Assembly (NCBI RefSeq): GCF_020103725.1
Contig: NZ_JAHXBG010000005.1
Span: 372,001 to 436,000 of the forward strand
From: Hyalangium gracile
GTDB taxonomy: Bacteria > Myxococcota > Myxococcia > Myxococcales > Myxococcaceae
Direction of reading: 5' to 3'
Length of the DNA stretch: 64,000 bases
The notes under the pieces are model-generated. The model had not been told where the DNA came from, did not search any database, and was given only the letters and a program-made list of their open reading frames with translations. Below, in pieces: positions 25,122 through 34,047 of this stretch; within the stretch, counting starts at the first letter, position 1; each line of letters opens with the position of its first letter. Both the position numbers and the translations under genes were made by a program.

Positions 25122-25868
25122 ATGAGCCTGGCCAGCACGCCAACGATCGAGCCGCGGCAGCAGACACGCAGGAGCGAAGCCACACGAGAGGAGTGGCTCG
25201 AGGCCCGCAGGGCCCTGCTCGCGAGGGAGAAAGCCTTCACCCGCGACCGGGATGCCCTGAGCGCCGCGCGCCGCGCGCTTCCGATGGTGAAGGTCGAGAA
25301 GAACTACGTCTTCGAGGAGCCGTCCGGCAAGCGCACGCTCGCGGAGCTCTTCGAGGGCCGGCGCCAGCTCCTCGTCTACCACTTCATGTTCGATCCGAGC
25401 TGGAGCGAGGGGTGCAAGAGCTGCTCCCTGGTCGCGGACAGCTTCGAGGCCAGCATCATCCACCTCAAGGCACGCGATACATCGTTCGCGGTGGTCTCGC
25501 GCGCGCCGCTCACGAAGATCGAACCGTTCAAGGGACGCATGGGCTGGAAGTTCCGGTGGCTCTCCTCGGCGGGCACGGACTTCAACTACGACTACCACGT
25601 GTCGTTTCCCCCCGAGGACATGGCGGCGAACAGCGTGGAGTACAACTACGCGAAGAGGCCCTTCCCGGCGCCGGAGGGTCCGGGGCTCAGCGTGTTCCTC
25701 CGCGAGGGCAACGACATCTTCCACACCTACTCGACGTACGAGCGTGGCCTCGATCTGCTGATCACCACGTACAACTACCTCGATCTCACACCGCTCGGCC
25801 GGCAGGAGGAGGGCCTGCCGCCCGGGATGCCGTGGCTGCGCCACCACGACAGGTACGACACGACCTGA
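25122..25868 (+). CDS. DUF899 family thioredoxin-like protein
   Basis: 248 residues. The family is recognisable from LLAREKAFTRDRDALSAARR near the N-terminus, LPMVKVEKNYVFEEPSGKRT, LLVYHFMFDPSWSEGCKSCS and LSVFLREGNDIFHTYSTYER. Typical DUF899 proteins are thioredoxin-fold, cytoplasmic, and of unknown reaction; the conserved GCKSCS pair is the likely redox-active spot (residues ~98-103). GGGGAG lies 9 nt ahead of the ATG. It probably forms a unit with the upstream regulator and is followed by a hairpin shared with the convergent kinase gene. Confidence 0.9.
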   Translation: MSLASTPTIEPRQQTRRSEATREEWLEARRALLAREKAFTRDRDALSAARRALPMVKVEKNYVFEEPSGKRTLAELFEGRRQLLVYHFMFDPSWSEGCKSCSLVADSFEASIIHLKARDTSFAVVSRAPLTKIEPFKGRMGWKFRWLSSAGTDFNYDYHVSFPPEDMAANSVEYNYAKRPFPAPEGPGLSVFLREGNDIFHTYSTYERGLDLLITTYNYLDLTPLGRQEEGLPPGMPWLRHHDRYDTT

Positions 25869-25890
25869 GGGGAGCCCTCTCTCCGCTCAG
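25865..25890. terminator. Bidirectional hairpin spanning two convergent stop codons
   Basis: CTGAG-G-GGAG (25865-25874) pairs with CTCC-G-CTCAG (25881-25890) around a 6-nt loop with one mismatch. The left arm contains the DUF899 stop, the right arm the kinase stop. No U-run follows, so termination strength is uncertain. Confidence 0.45.
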
Positions 25891-28800
25891 TGCAGCAAGG
25901 CCGCGCCGCGGGAGTCCTCTGGAGCCTCACCCTCCAGGCGCTGAACGCGGCGCAGCTCCGCCCTGGCGCCGATCTCGGTGAAGACCTCCCGGGCGCGGGC
26001 CAGCCACCGGGCGCGCTGGTGCGGCAGGGCGACGGCCGCGTCGAAGCACGCCACGCCCAGCTCCCAGCGGTGCGGGCCCTGCTCCAGGAGGGAGATGGCC
26101 TCCAGGAAGACGGGCTCGGCGGCGGCGCTGCCCTTGCGCAGCTTCAGCGCCCGGGCCCTCACCCGCAGCACCGGGCCCTTCAAGTACGTGTAGATGCGCG
26201 ACAGGATCCGCGCCTTCCAGATTCCCAGGTGGACGATGCGCATCAGCTTCGAGCGCGGCACGGAGGTAGCGCCCTCCTCCAGCGCGAAGAGGGCCGCCTC
26301 CGCCGCATCCACCAGGCCGACCTGCAGGAAGGGCACCAGCACCTGGTACTTCCACACGATGTCGAAGGCGCGCACGGCCACCCGCGCCGCCTCCTCCACC
26401 CGGTGCTCGCGCACGTAGACGTTGGCCAGGTGGTTGAGCGCGGCGCACTGGTTGGCGAGGTCTCCCACGTGAACGGAGATCTCGAGCCCCTCCTCCATCT
26501 CCTCGCAGAGCCGCGCCACGTCGCCCTCTCCCTGGAGGTAGCGGCACATGGGCACCCACGAGTGGGCCCACCCCTGATGCATCATCGCATTGAGCGCCAG
26601 CCCCCGCTCGCCCATCTCCCGGAAGAGCTGCTCGGCCCTCTCGAAGCGCGCGGCCAGGAAGTGGCTGGTGGCCAGGATCATCGTGGCGATCTGCACCTCC
26701 CACGGCTCGCCCACCTGCCGGAACCTGCCAATGGCTTCCTCCTCCAGCTTCGCGGCTCGCTCCAGATCATCGGCGAACAGGGCGTGGATGCCCAGGCGAT
26801 TGAGGGCAATGCCCTCGACCATCGGATCCTTCGAGCGCCGACCGAGCTCCAGCGCCTGGGAGAGGTAGCGCCGCGAGCGCCGGAGCAGCCCGGCGCCGAA
26901 CAGCACGGTGCCGTAGTACCCGTTGGCCAGGCTCAGGCCGTACTCCGTGTGCACGCGCTCCGCCATGTTGAGCGCCACCAGCGTGGCCCAGGTGAGCTTG
27001 GACAGATCCACGAAGTAGTAGATCCGGATCAGCGCCATGAGCGTGTCGAGCTGCTTGATGAAGAGCGCCCGCTCGGGAGCCGGCACGGGCCGCAGGAGCC
27101 AGGGGAAGACCCGGCTCAGCAGGTGGAGGCCGAAGTGGGCCGCGGTGCGCGCCACCAGCGAGATCCGGGTGCGCGGCGCGGCGTGTCCCATGACCTTGAG
27201 CGCGCGCTCCAGCTCCTGGATGGCCCGGTCCGACTCGCCCTTCTCCTGGAAGGCGCGGCCCAGCCCCACGTGGATCTCCGCGCGCACGTCGTCCGCGTGC
27301 TCGCCCTGGAGTCGCTGCTCGAACATCTGGATGGCCGCCGTGTAGTGGCCGGACTGCAGGAGCGTGTGCGCCAGCTCCAGCATCACCTGGCGCGTGTCGT
27401 CCAGGACCACGTCGCCCGGCGAGCGCTCCAGGTGGGAGAGCACCTCCAAGGCGCGGTGGTAGTGGTGGATGGCCTCGTCGTTGGCGTACTGGCGCCGGGC
27501 GGTGCGCGCGGCGATCAGCGTGTACTCCAGCCCCTTGGCCTCGTCGTCCGCTCCCAGGTAGTGGTAGGCGAGGAGGCCCGTCGGCTTCACGGGGCGCTCC
27601 TCCAGCGCCTGGGCGATGCGCAGGTGGTGCTGCCGCCGCACGCTGCGAGGCAGGGACTGCAAGGCCGCCTCCTGGATGAGGGCATGGCGGAACTGGTAGC
27701 CGGGCTTGGCCTCCTCGTCCCAGGGCTGGAGCAGGCCCGCGGCCACCAGCCCCACCAGATCCCTGCGCAGCGCGGTGTCGGCCAGGCCCGTGAGGGTGAC
27801 GAGCAGTGAATGAGAGAAGCTGCGCCCCACCACCGCGCACAGCTGCGCGAGCTGCTTCTGCCGGGGTGGCAGCGCATCCAGCCGGGCCAGCAGCACCTCC
27901 TGCAGGGACAGGGGAATGGCCGCCGCCGGCTCGCCCTGCAGGATCACCCGCGTCATCTCCTCCACGAAGAGGGGGATGCCGTCCGTGCGGGCCACCAGCT
28001 GCGTCACCACCTTGGCCGGCAGTTGCTGCCCGCGCGCGACCTCCTGCACCAGCCGCTCGGTGTCGTCCGCCGACAGCCGCTCCAGGGGGATGACCTCGGA
28101 GTGAGGGTGCTGCCCCCAGGGCGGGCGGAAGTCGGGCCGGGCGCTGAGGACCACGAGCAGGCGCATCCTCTCCACCAGCTCGGACATGAAGCTCAGCACC
28201 TGAAGCGTGGAGGGGTCGGCCCAGTGGAGATCCTCCACCATGATCAGCAGTGGGCGCTCCCACTCCTGGTGGACGATCAGGGCGGCCAGCGCCGCCATCG
28301 TCTCCTCCTTCTGGCGCTGTGGCGTGAGGCGCAGGTGCGGAGCGTCCTCGGCCACCGGCAGTGAGACCAGCGAGGCCATCAGCCCCACCTGCACCGGCGT
28401 GAGGCCCCGCCCATCGAGCCGCTGCTCCAGCGCGCGGAGGTTCTCCTGGGGCGAGAGCTCCGGGCGCCCCCACAGCCGCTGCAGCGTCTCGATGACGGGG
28501 TGCAGGGCGCTGGTGCTGAACTGGCTCCAGCACTGGAGCCGCAGCAGCAGCGGCTTCTCCGACAGCACCCGGTCGCGCAGCTCCCGCAGGAGGCGGGACT
28601 TGCCGATGCCGGCCTCTCCGCTGACGAGCACATAGCTCCCGTGTCCATCGCGAGCCCGCTTCCAGGCATCGAGCAGCAGCCCCAGCTCGCGCTCACGGCC
28701 CACCAGGGGATTCAGCTTCCCGTCCGCCGCGAGCGTGCGCTCGAAGCGGATGACCGCCACGCGCGCGCGGAGCACGCGATGGACCTCCAGGGTGCGCCGC

Positions 28801-30416
28801 CCATCGAACGAGCGGGCCCCGAGCGGCACCGTGTCGAACGCGCGCTTCACCAGGGTGTAGGCGCTGGGGCCGAGCACCACCTGGTCCGGCCCGGCCTGCC
28901 GGGCCAGCCACGCGGCGATGCGCGGGGCCTGTCCCTGGATGGTGGGGGTGCGCCCCCGCAGCTCCGGGAGGATGTCGTCCAGCACCACCAGATCGGTGTC
29001 GATGCCCACCTGCACCGCCAGGTGATGGGGCGGGCCTGGGGGACGCTTCGCCCGGAGCGACTCGAGCACGGCATGGGGTAGCTCCAGGCCCGCGCGCACC
29101 GCGCACTCCGAGTCGCCCTCCTTGATCACCGGATAGCCGAAGCAGGCCAGCACCTCGTCGCCGATGCACAGGATGATGAAGCCGCCATGCTTCTGGAGGA
29201 CCTCGGAGGCCACGCGGTGGAAGGTGGCCTCCAGCTCGCCGAAGTCCTCGGGATCCAGCTGCTCGGCCAGCGCGGTGAGCCCCGCCACCCGACAGGACAC
29301 CAGCGTCACCTGTCGACGCTGGGGAGCCACCGAGCGCCGCCCCCCTCGCCCGGCCTCCAGGTGCTCCTCCAGCTCTCGCAGTTCCTCGCGCAGCTCCTGG
29401 GCGGACAGCAGGCGCCTGGCTGGCTCCTTGGCCAGGGCCACGGAGAGCAGCGACTCCAGCTCCCAGGGCAGCTCCGGGTTCCGCTCGCGCAGCGAGGGGA
29501 CGGGCACGGGGGAGAGCACCTTCTCGCGCAGCTCATCCACCCGCAGGTACGGGTAGGGCAGCTCTCCGGTCAGCAGCTCATAGAGGATGACGCCTGCGGC
29601 CCAGATGTCGGTGCGCTCGTCCACCTGCTCGCCCCGCCACTGCTCTGGCGCCATGTGAGAGGGCGTGCCGGCGCTGGGCAGTTCCTGTAGCGCGGACGTC
29701 TTGCCCGCGGGGGCCAGCCAGGCCAGCCCGAAGTCGAGCAGCTTCACCGGGCCCTGGCGGGTGATGAACACGTTGCTGGGCTTGAGGTCGCGGTGGACGA
29801 TGTGGTGCTCGTGCGCGTGCGCGAGGCCCGCCGCCACCCCGCGCATGATGCTCAGCGTCCGCCGCAGCTCCAGCTTGCGCTCGCGCAGCAGCAGCTCCGA
29901 GAGCGACTCGCCCTGCAGACACTCCATCACGAGGAAGGGAACGGGAGGCGAGTTCGGCCCGTCCTTCCACTCAGCCACGTCGAAGATGCGGATGATGTTC
30001 TCGTGATCCAGCCGCGCGATGGCCCGGGCCTCGCGCAGGCCCATGCCCGCCAGCTCCTCCCGGGGGAAGAGGAACTTGAGGGCCACCACCCGCTGCAGCT
30101 CCGCATCGTGGGCACGGAACACCTGGCCCATGGCGCCCTCGCCCAGCCGCTGGATGATCTCGAAGCGGCGGCCATCCGAGCCGCCCAGTCGCTCGCCGGG
30201 AAACAGCCGGCGCAGCCTCGGCCTCGGGCCGGCCTTCGCCACCTCCCTGAGGAACGAATCATTCAGATCGGAGCCGTCATCGAGCTCCCAATCCGCTTCT
30301 TCCGGAAGGGAATCCCAGGAGCCCTGGCTGTCATGCTCGCCCGTCCTTCCCATGGCGCTGCCCCCCAGCCATTTCACACTCAAGGTAGGGGCACCCGAGG
30401 AGGCAGGCAATGACAC
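25887..30416 (-). CDS. Ser/Thr kinase - cyclase-homology - AAA ATPase - TPR signalling protein
   Basis: 1509 residues from GTG at 30416; an ATG at 30353 (residue 22) is also plausible. Order of domains: protein kinase (~85-350: RLGEGAMGQVF, catalytic HRDLKPSN, DFGLA, APEQW), a class III cyclase-homology domain (~370-560: QVTLVSCRVAGLTALAEQLD, IGDEVLACFGYP), an ATPase (~585-830: Walker A GEAGIGKS, LLIMVEDLHWADPSTL) and TPR-like helices to the end. This matches the myxobacterial kinase/cyclase fusion architecture (TOMM-type kinase/cyclase annotation). The first metal-binding Asp of the cyclase motif is replaced (SCRVAG), so cyclase activity is doubtful. Likely an autonomous signal-transduction protein. 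Confidence 0.9.
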   Translation of the reverse strand: MSLPASSGAPTLSVKWLGGSAMGRTGEHDSQGSWDSLPEEADWELDDGSDLNDSFLREVAKAGPRPRLRRLFPGERLGGSDGRRFEIIQRLGEGAMGQVFRAHDAELQRVVALKFLFPREELAGMGLREARAIARLDHENIIRIFDVAEWKDGPNSPPVPFLVMECLQGESLSELLLRERKLELRRTLSIMRGVAAGLAHAHEHHIVHRDLKPSNVFITRQGPVKLLDFGLAWLAPAGKTSALQELPSAGTPSHMAPEQWRGEQVDERTDIWAAGVILYELLTGELPYPYLRVDELREKVLSPVPVPSLRERNPELPWELESLLSVALAKEPARRLLSAQELREELRELEEHLEAGRGGRRSVAPQRRQVTLVSCRVAGLTALAEQLDPEDFGELEATFHRVASEVLQKHGGFIILCIGDEVLACFGYPVIKEGDSECAVRAGLELPHAVLESLRAKRPPGPPHHLAVQVGIDTDLVVLDDILPELRGRTPTIQGQAPRIAAWLARQAGPDQVVLGPSAYTLVKRAFDTVPLGARSFDGRRTLEVHRVLRARVAVIRFERTLAADGKLNPLVGRERELGLLLDAWKRARDGHGSYVLVSGEAGIGKSRLLRELRDRVLSEKPLLLRLQCWSQFSTSALHPVIETLQRLWGRPELSPQENLRALEQRLDGRGLTPVQVGLMASLVSLPVAEDAPHLRLTPQRQKEETMAALAALIVHQEWERPLLIMVEDLHWADPSTLQVLSFMSELVERMRLLVVLSARPDFRPPWGQHPHSEVIPLERLSADDTERLVQEVARGQQLPAKVVTQLVARTDGIPLFVEEMTRVILQGEPAAAIPLSLQEVLLARLDALPPRQKQLAQLCAVVGRSFSHSLLVTLTGLADTALRRDLVGLVAAGLLQPWDEEAKPGYQFRHALIQEAALQSLPRSVRRQHHLRIAQALEERPVKPTGLLAYHYLGADDEAKGLEYTLIAARTARRQYANDEAIHHYHRALEVLSHLERSPGDVVLDDTRQVMLELAHTLLQSGHYTAAIQMFEQRLQGEHADDVRAEIHVGLGRAFQEKGESDRAIQELERALKVMGHAAPRTRISLVARTAAHFGLHLLSRVFPWLLRPVPAPERALFIKQLDTLMALIRIYYFVDLSKLTWATLVALNMAERVHTEYGLSLANGYYGTVLFGAGLLRRSRRYLSQALELGRRSKDPMVEGIALNRLGIHALFADDLERAAKLEEEAIGRFRQVGEPWEVQIATMILATSHFLAARFERAEQLFREMGERGLALNAMMHQGWAHSWVPMCRYLQGEGDVARLCEEMEEGLEISVHVGDLANQCAALNHLANVYVREHRVEEAARVAVRAFDIVWKYQVLVPFLQVGLVDAAEAALFALEEGATSVPRSKLMRIVHLGIWKARILSRIYTYLKGPVLRVRARALKLRKGSAAAEPVFLEAISLLEQGPHRWELGVACFDAAVALPHQRARWLARAREVFTEIGARAELRRVQRLEGEAPEDSRGAALLH

Positions 30417-30466
30417 CTCCTGCCCCCCTGCCCTGGGATCGGCAGTCGCTCACCCTGTCGTCGGGT

Positions 30467-30499
30467 GCAGGCAGCGAGGCAAGCCGTGAGCCTGCCTGC
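30467..30499 (-). terminator. GC-rich hairpin after ion channel gene
   Basis: Perfect 8-bp arms GCAGGCAG / CTGCCTGC with a 17-nt loop, starting one base beyond the channel stop and lying between it and the kinase start. No U-tract follows. Confidence 0.4.
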
Positions 30500-30500
30500 C

Positions 30501-31322
30501 TCACTCGAGCAGGCGGCGCTTGGCGGCCTGGAACTCCTCCTCGGAGAGGTGGCCTCGCTCCCTGAGGGCAGCCAGCCGCTCCAGGGCATCGACGAGCCCC
30601 GCTCCTGGCGACGCGGGCCTGGCGTCTCCACTCCCCTCCTGCTCGGCCCCGCCAATGGCGATGATGGCGGCGCTGAGGGTGGAGGCGACGACGCCGATGA
30701 GCCCGATGCCCATGAGCATCAGCACCGTGGCGACGAGGCGCGCCAGCCCGGTCTGGGGCGTGATGTCGCCGTAGCCTACGGTGGTCGCGGTCACGATGGC
30801 CCACCAGAGCGCATCGCTGAAGGCGGCCAGGTGCGGGTTGCTGTCCCGCTCGAGCATCCACACCACCGTGGCCATGGCCAGCACCACTCCCGCGGCCACC
30901 AGGAGCACGTGCCCGAGCTTGCTGCGGTTGAAGAGCACGTCCAGGAAGGTCAGGGTCTTCAGCCGCCGGTAGGCCATCACGGCGCGCAGCAGTCTCAGCA
31001 CCCGGGTGAACCTGAGCACCTGGGCGATGCGCAGGAAGCTGAACGTCTCCGCGTAGAGGGGCACGAGCCCCAGCAGCTCGTACCAGTGGGACCGCCAGAA
31101 GGCCTTGCGATCCAGCGCGCGGGCGAGCCGGAGCAGGAAGTCCGCCAGGAAGATGAACACGAACACCAGGTCGATGGCGGCGACCCACTGGAAGCGGGGG
31201 TCCGGCCAGCGGATGCCCTCCAGCTCCACCCAGAGGATCGGGCCCAGGCTCAGTACGGCCAGGACCGTCATCGCGAGATCCAGGAACACCTGGCGCCTCG
31301 AAACGGTGTCTGTCCTCTCCAT
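30501..31322 (-). CDS. Voltage-gated-type potassium channel with C-terminal SHOCT-like helix
   Basis: 273 residues. Six-helix plan: S1 (DLAMTVLAVLSLGPILWV), S2 (AIDLVFVFIFLADFLLRL), an S4-like Arg-rich helix (FLRIAQVLRFTRVLRLLRAV), pore helix and the selectivity filter TATTVGYGDITP (~188-199), then S6. The cytosolic end (LVDALERLAALRERGHLSEE, then FQAAKRRLLE) is a SHOCT-type motif. Passes K+ across the inner membrane. It follows the methyltransferase gene by 6 nt, probably in an operon with it and rnhA, though no functional link is evident. Confidence 0.88.
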   Translation of the reverse strand: MERTDTVSRRQVFLDLAMTVLAVLSLGPILWVELEGIRWPDPRFQWVAAIDLVFVFIFLADFLLRLARALDRKAFWRSHWYELLGLVPLYAETFSFLRIAQVLRFTRVLRLLRAVMAYRRLKTLTFLDVLFNRSKLGHVLLVAAGVVLAMATVVWMLERDSNPHLAAFSDALWWAIVTATTVGYGDITPQTGLARLVATVLMLMGIGLIGVVASTLSAAIIAIGGAEQEGSGDARPASPGAGLVDALERLAALRERGHLSEEEFQAAKRRLLE

Positions 31323-31328
31323 GGGCGC

Positions 31329-32177
31329 CTACCGTATTCGAGCCTCCGGCGGTGGAGAACCGGCAAATCCCGGCAGCCTCGCCCACAGCACGGTGGCGTT
31401 GGGCCGGGCGGGCTCGGGCTGGAGGCCCAGCTTCTTGAAGTCGCTGGAGTAGCGCGAGCCCTTGATGACCACCGCCCTGCGGGCCACGCGCTGGGCCTCG
31501 GCGACCGTCTCGCGAGTCAGCGGCGCGTAGTCCGCGTAGCGCCGCAGCGTCTGGAAGGCCACGGATGACTTGCGCTGGCGCTCGAACATCGGATCGAAGA
31601 GCACCACGTCGAAGGCCCCGTCGGGAAGCGTGCGCAGGTACTCGCTGGCGTCGGCGTACACCGCCTGGATGGGGCACGCGAGGGGGTGTCGGGGCAGGGT
31701 CTCCAGCCCGTACCGGACGAGCAGGTAGAGAGCGGAGCTCTTCTCCAGGGCCGTGACAGCTCCCGAGGGGCCCACGAGGCGCGCCGCCACCTGCGCGTCG
31801 GCGGCCAGGCCCAGCGTGCAGTCCAGGACGCGCTCTCCCTCGCGGAGCCCGCTGACACGCAGGAGCATGTCCTCGTGCACTCCGGCATCCAGCTGCTTCA
31901 CCCGCAGGTGCGCCAGCCCAGGAGAGAACCGCAGCGAGCCCTCCGCATCCACCAGGGAGACCGCTTCGGCCTCCATGACGATGAGCGCATCGGCCGTGTC
32001 CGCCAGCATGGACGCAAGCGGCCGTTTGTGGGTGCGCTCCACATAGGGCGCCCCCACCTCGGAAGCAGCCTGCTGGGCGCGCAGCACGAGCTCCGGCGCA
32101 TGACGGTCGGAGGTTGTCACGGCCAGGGGCCATCGGAGGCCGGGGGGCTGCCCCGCTGGGGGAAGTGGCTGCGCCAT
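31329..32177 (-). CDS. SAM-dependent methyltransferase, RsmJ-like
   Basis: 282 residues from ATG at 32177, chosen because it lies just beyond the rnhA stop at 32191; the longer frame would overlap rnhA. Seen: LRVKQLDAGVHEDMLLRVSG, ERVLDCTLGLAADAQVAARL (SAM-binding loop), VTALEKSSALYLLVRYGLET and FDVVLFDPMFERQRKSS (catalytic/target loop). This is the class I fold of the RsmJ/DUF548 group, some of which methylate 16S rRNA. Substrate is inferred from family only. Confidence 0.72.
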   Translation of the reverse strand: MAQPLPPAGQPPGLRWPLAVTTSDRHAPELVLRAQQAASEVGAPYVERTHKRPLASMLADTADALIVMEAEAVSLVDAEGSLRFSPGLAHLRVKQLDAGVHEDMLLRVSGLREGERVLDCTLGLAADAQVAARLVGPSGAVTALEKSSALYLLVRYGLETLPRHPLACPIQAVYADASEYLRTLPDGAFDVVLFDPMFERQRKSSVAFQTLRRYADYAPLTRETVAEAQRVARRAVVIKGSRYSSDFKKLGLQPEPARPNATVLWARLPGFAGSPPPEARIR

Positions 32178-32190
32178 CGCGGGGCGGACC

Positions 32191-32955
32191 TCAGTCTTCC
32201 GACTGGACGTCCTGAGCGGTGACACCCCAGTCCTGCAGCACCTGGGCCTCGTCCTGCTCGCTCCGCGTCTTCTTGAACCGGGCTCCTGGCACGCCCTTCA
32301 CCCTGCGCTCGCACGCGGCCCAGGTGGCGTGGCGCTTCACGGAACGCCCTACCTGGCTCAGGTAGGAATAGGCCTTGCTCGAGCCCTCGCGCTGCCTTGG
32401 CTTCTCCTCGGGGAGGGACATGTCCTCGGGCACCTCGAGCACGTTGACGCCGTACCCCTGCAAGGGCCCCACGTAGAGCTGCACGTGCCGGCCCTTGGAG
32501 AAGCCGACGGCGATGACGTCCACCCGCTCATTGCCCGGAACGCCCGCATGCCCGCGGACGTAGCGCCACTCCACGGTGGAGGACTCGGCCGGGAACGCCT
32601 GCTTGCGCTGGGCCAGGAGCGCCATCAGCCGCTTCCAGTACGCGGCGTTGGCTACCTCCCCACCCTCGGCGGTCTTCCAGCCGCGTCGGCTCCATCCGAA
32701 GGCCCAGCGGGTGATGCCCTGGATGACGTAGGTGGAGTCCGTGTGGATGTGCACAGGCCCGGGGGTCTGCTCCAGATGGCGCAGCGCCTTGCCCACGGCG
32801 GTCATCTCCATCCGGTTGTTGGTGGTCTCCGACTCGTGGCCCCCCAGCTCCGTCACCTGACCGTCGGGTGTGACGATGATGACGCCCCAGCCTCCCGGAC
32901 CGGGATTGCCGGAGCATGCACCGTCAGTGAAGACCAGGATGGGGGGGTTCTCCAT
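32191..32955 (-). CDS. rnhA: Ribonuclease HI with C-terminal extension
   Basis: 254 residues; ordinary RNase HI is ~150. Catalytic residues are present: D in LVFTDGACSGNPG, E in NNRMEMTAVG, D in HIHTDSTYVIQG, plus the terminal GNERVDVIA. It hydrolyses the RNA strand of RNA:DNA hybrids. The last ~100 residues (from ~150: AVGFSKGRHVQLYVGPLQGY) contain a distinct region, basic and possibly binding nucleic acid (SYLSQVGRSVKRHATWAACE). First gene of the rnhA / methyltransferase / channel group. Confidence 0.9.
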   Translation of the reverse strand: MENPPILVFTDGACSGNPGPGGWGVIIVTPDGQVTELGGHESETTNNRMEMTAVGKALRHLEQTPGPVHIHTDSTYVIQGITRWAFGWSRRGWKTAEGGEVANAAYWKRLMALLAQRKQAFPAESSTVEWRYVRGHAGVPGNERVDVIAVGFSKGRHVQLYVGPLQGYGVNVLEVPEDMSLPEEKPRQREGSSKAYSYLSQVGRSVKRHATWAACERRVKGVPGARFKKTRSEQDEAQVLQDWGVTAQDVQSED

Positions 32956-32995
32956 GGCCCCACGCTATGCGGCCACGGCCTCTCTCGCCATGGGG

Positions 32996-33016
32996 ACGGG
33001 AGGGCCTACCTCCCGT
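32996..33016 (-). terminator. Perfect hairpin between AAC(3) gene and rnhA
   Basis: ACGGGAGG (32996-33003) and CCTCCCGT (33009-33016) pair fully around GCCTA. It lies 49 nt past the AAC(3) stop and upstream of the rnhA start; no U-run. Confidence 0.45.
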
Positions 33017-33064
33017 GCACCGCGAGCTGAGCTCCATCCTTCTCGCCGCGCTGGCGGCGGAGCC

Positions 33065-33835
33065 CTACCGGACGCTCGCGCGCGCCAGGTCGCACTCCTC
33101 GCAGCCCCTGGACGGAGGGCAGAGGAAGATGAGCGGGTCCGCCGCCAGCTGCTCCACCGCGACGGTGACGACGTCACGCGCGTTGAACAGCCGCGCGTCG
33201 GCGTTTCCCACCTTCCCCATCCGCTGAAGGCCACGCGCGCCGAGCCACTCGTCCGCGATGCGGAAGCCAGTGCAGCAATGGTCCGTCTCCGCGATCAGCT
33301 CGGTACGAACGATCCCGTCGATCTCGACCACTGTCGGGTGTGAGACCGAGTACGGCACCCCCGCGATCGCCTCCGCCAGGTGCAGCGTCGTATCCTCGCT
33401 GTGGGTCACGCCCAGCAGCAGCACCTGACCATTGAGCTCATGCACCCGGCCCACCGGGCTATCGGGCCCGTGCGGAGGAGACAGCGGCTGAGGACGGCAG
33501 ATCTCCTCGGCGAGTGGGCCTTCGGCGGCGAACGAGCCTCCTGGATGGCTACTCCTCACGACGCCCGGCTGTCGCCAGAAGAGCTCGGCTGTGATCCCCA
33601 TGCCTTCGGTCGGTGTGGACCTGGGATCGAACACGCTCTCGCCATCGGTCATCGTGGGCATCACCAGCGTGCCCTGGGGGCCGATCGCCTTCCGCAGCGC
33701 GTCAATCAGCCCCAGGGGACCTCCAGCGACGGGGCGCACGGCCTTGAACGAGGTGTGGACGAGGAGGACTCCCCCCTGACGCACACCGAGCTCGTGCAAC
33801 TGCTCCACCAACTGCGCCGTCGTCTTCTCAGCCAT
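33065..33835 (-). CDS. AAC(3)-type aminoglycoside N-acetyltransferase family protein
   Basis: 256 residues. Family motifs: GGVLLVHTSFKAVRPVAGG, IDALRKAIGPQGTLVMPTMT, SVFDPRSTPTEGMGITAELF, VVRSSHPGGSFAA, SPVGRVHELNGQVLLLGVTH, EDTTLHLAEAIAGVPY (catalytic His/Asp environment). Members acetylate the 3-amino group of aminoglycosides, but many chromosomal relatives have other or unknown substrates. An inverted repeat (33929-33953) with a GntR/FadR-type core lies ~94 nt upstream, so it may be ligand-controlled. Confidence 0.82.
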   Translation of the reverse strand: MAEKTTAQLVEQLHELGVRQGGVLLVHTSFKAVRPVAGGPLGLIDALRKAIGPQGTLVMPTMTDGESVFDPRSTPTEGMGITAELFWRQPGVVRSSHPGGSFAAEGPLAEEICRPQPLSPPHGPDSPVGRVHELNGQVLLLGVTHSEDTTLHLAEAIAGVPYSVSHPTVVEIDGIVRTELIAETDHCCTGFRIADEWLGARGLQRMGKVGNADARLFNARDVVTVAVEQLAADPLIFLCPPSRGCEECDLARASVR

Positions 33836-33928
33836 GGCCCGCTCCGTTGAGGGCGGTCAGGCTAAGTCATTCCGCAGAGGTTCTTGAAACCTTGGGGAGG
33901 CAGCCCCCCTGTGCTCGAACCGGCTGCC

Positions 33929-33953
33929 AACTGGTATGACAAGCAGACCAGTA
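33929..33953. promoter_or_regulatory. GntR/FadR-type operator candidate
   Basis: AACTGGT, 11 nt, then ACCAGT; one copy of a 24-base element whose exact reverse complement is at 52796-52820 inside the GntR-regulator region. It contains TGGTATGACAA, which fits the FadR-subfamily consensus TNGTNNNACNA. On the reverse strand it sits 94-118 nt upstream of the AAC(3) gene and includes TTGTCA, which could serve as a -35 box. Confidence 0.6.
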
Positions 33954-34007
33954 CGGAAAGACCGCGCCCGCCCCCCTCATCCCCTTTCAAGCGGCGCAGC
34001 ATTTTAC

Positions 34008-34028
34008 GAAAACCGTGAAACGGCTTCT
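34008..34028 (-). terminator. Hairpin with T-run downstream of ccoG
   Basis: Read on the reverse strand, GAAGCCGT-TTC-ACGGTTTTC folds (CCGT/ACGG core plus AT and wobble pairs) and ends in a short U-rich run, 20-40 nt after the ccoG stop. Confidence 0.4.
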
Positions 34029-34047
34029 TCGGACCGACCTGGTCGAT

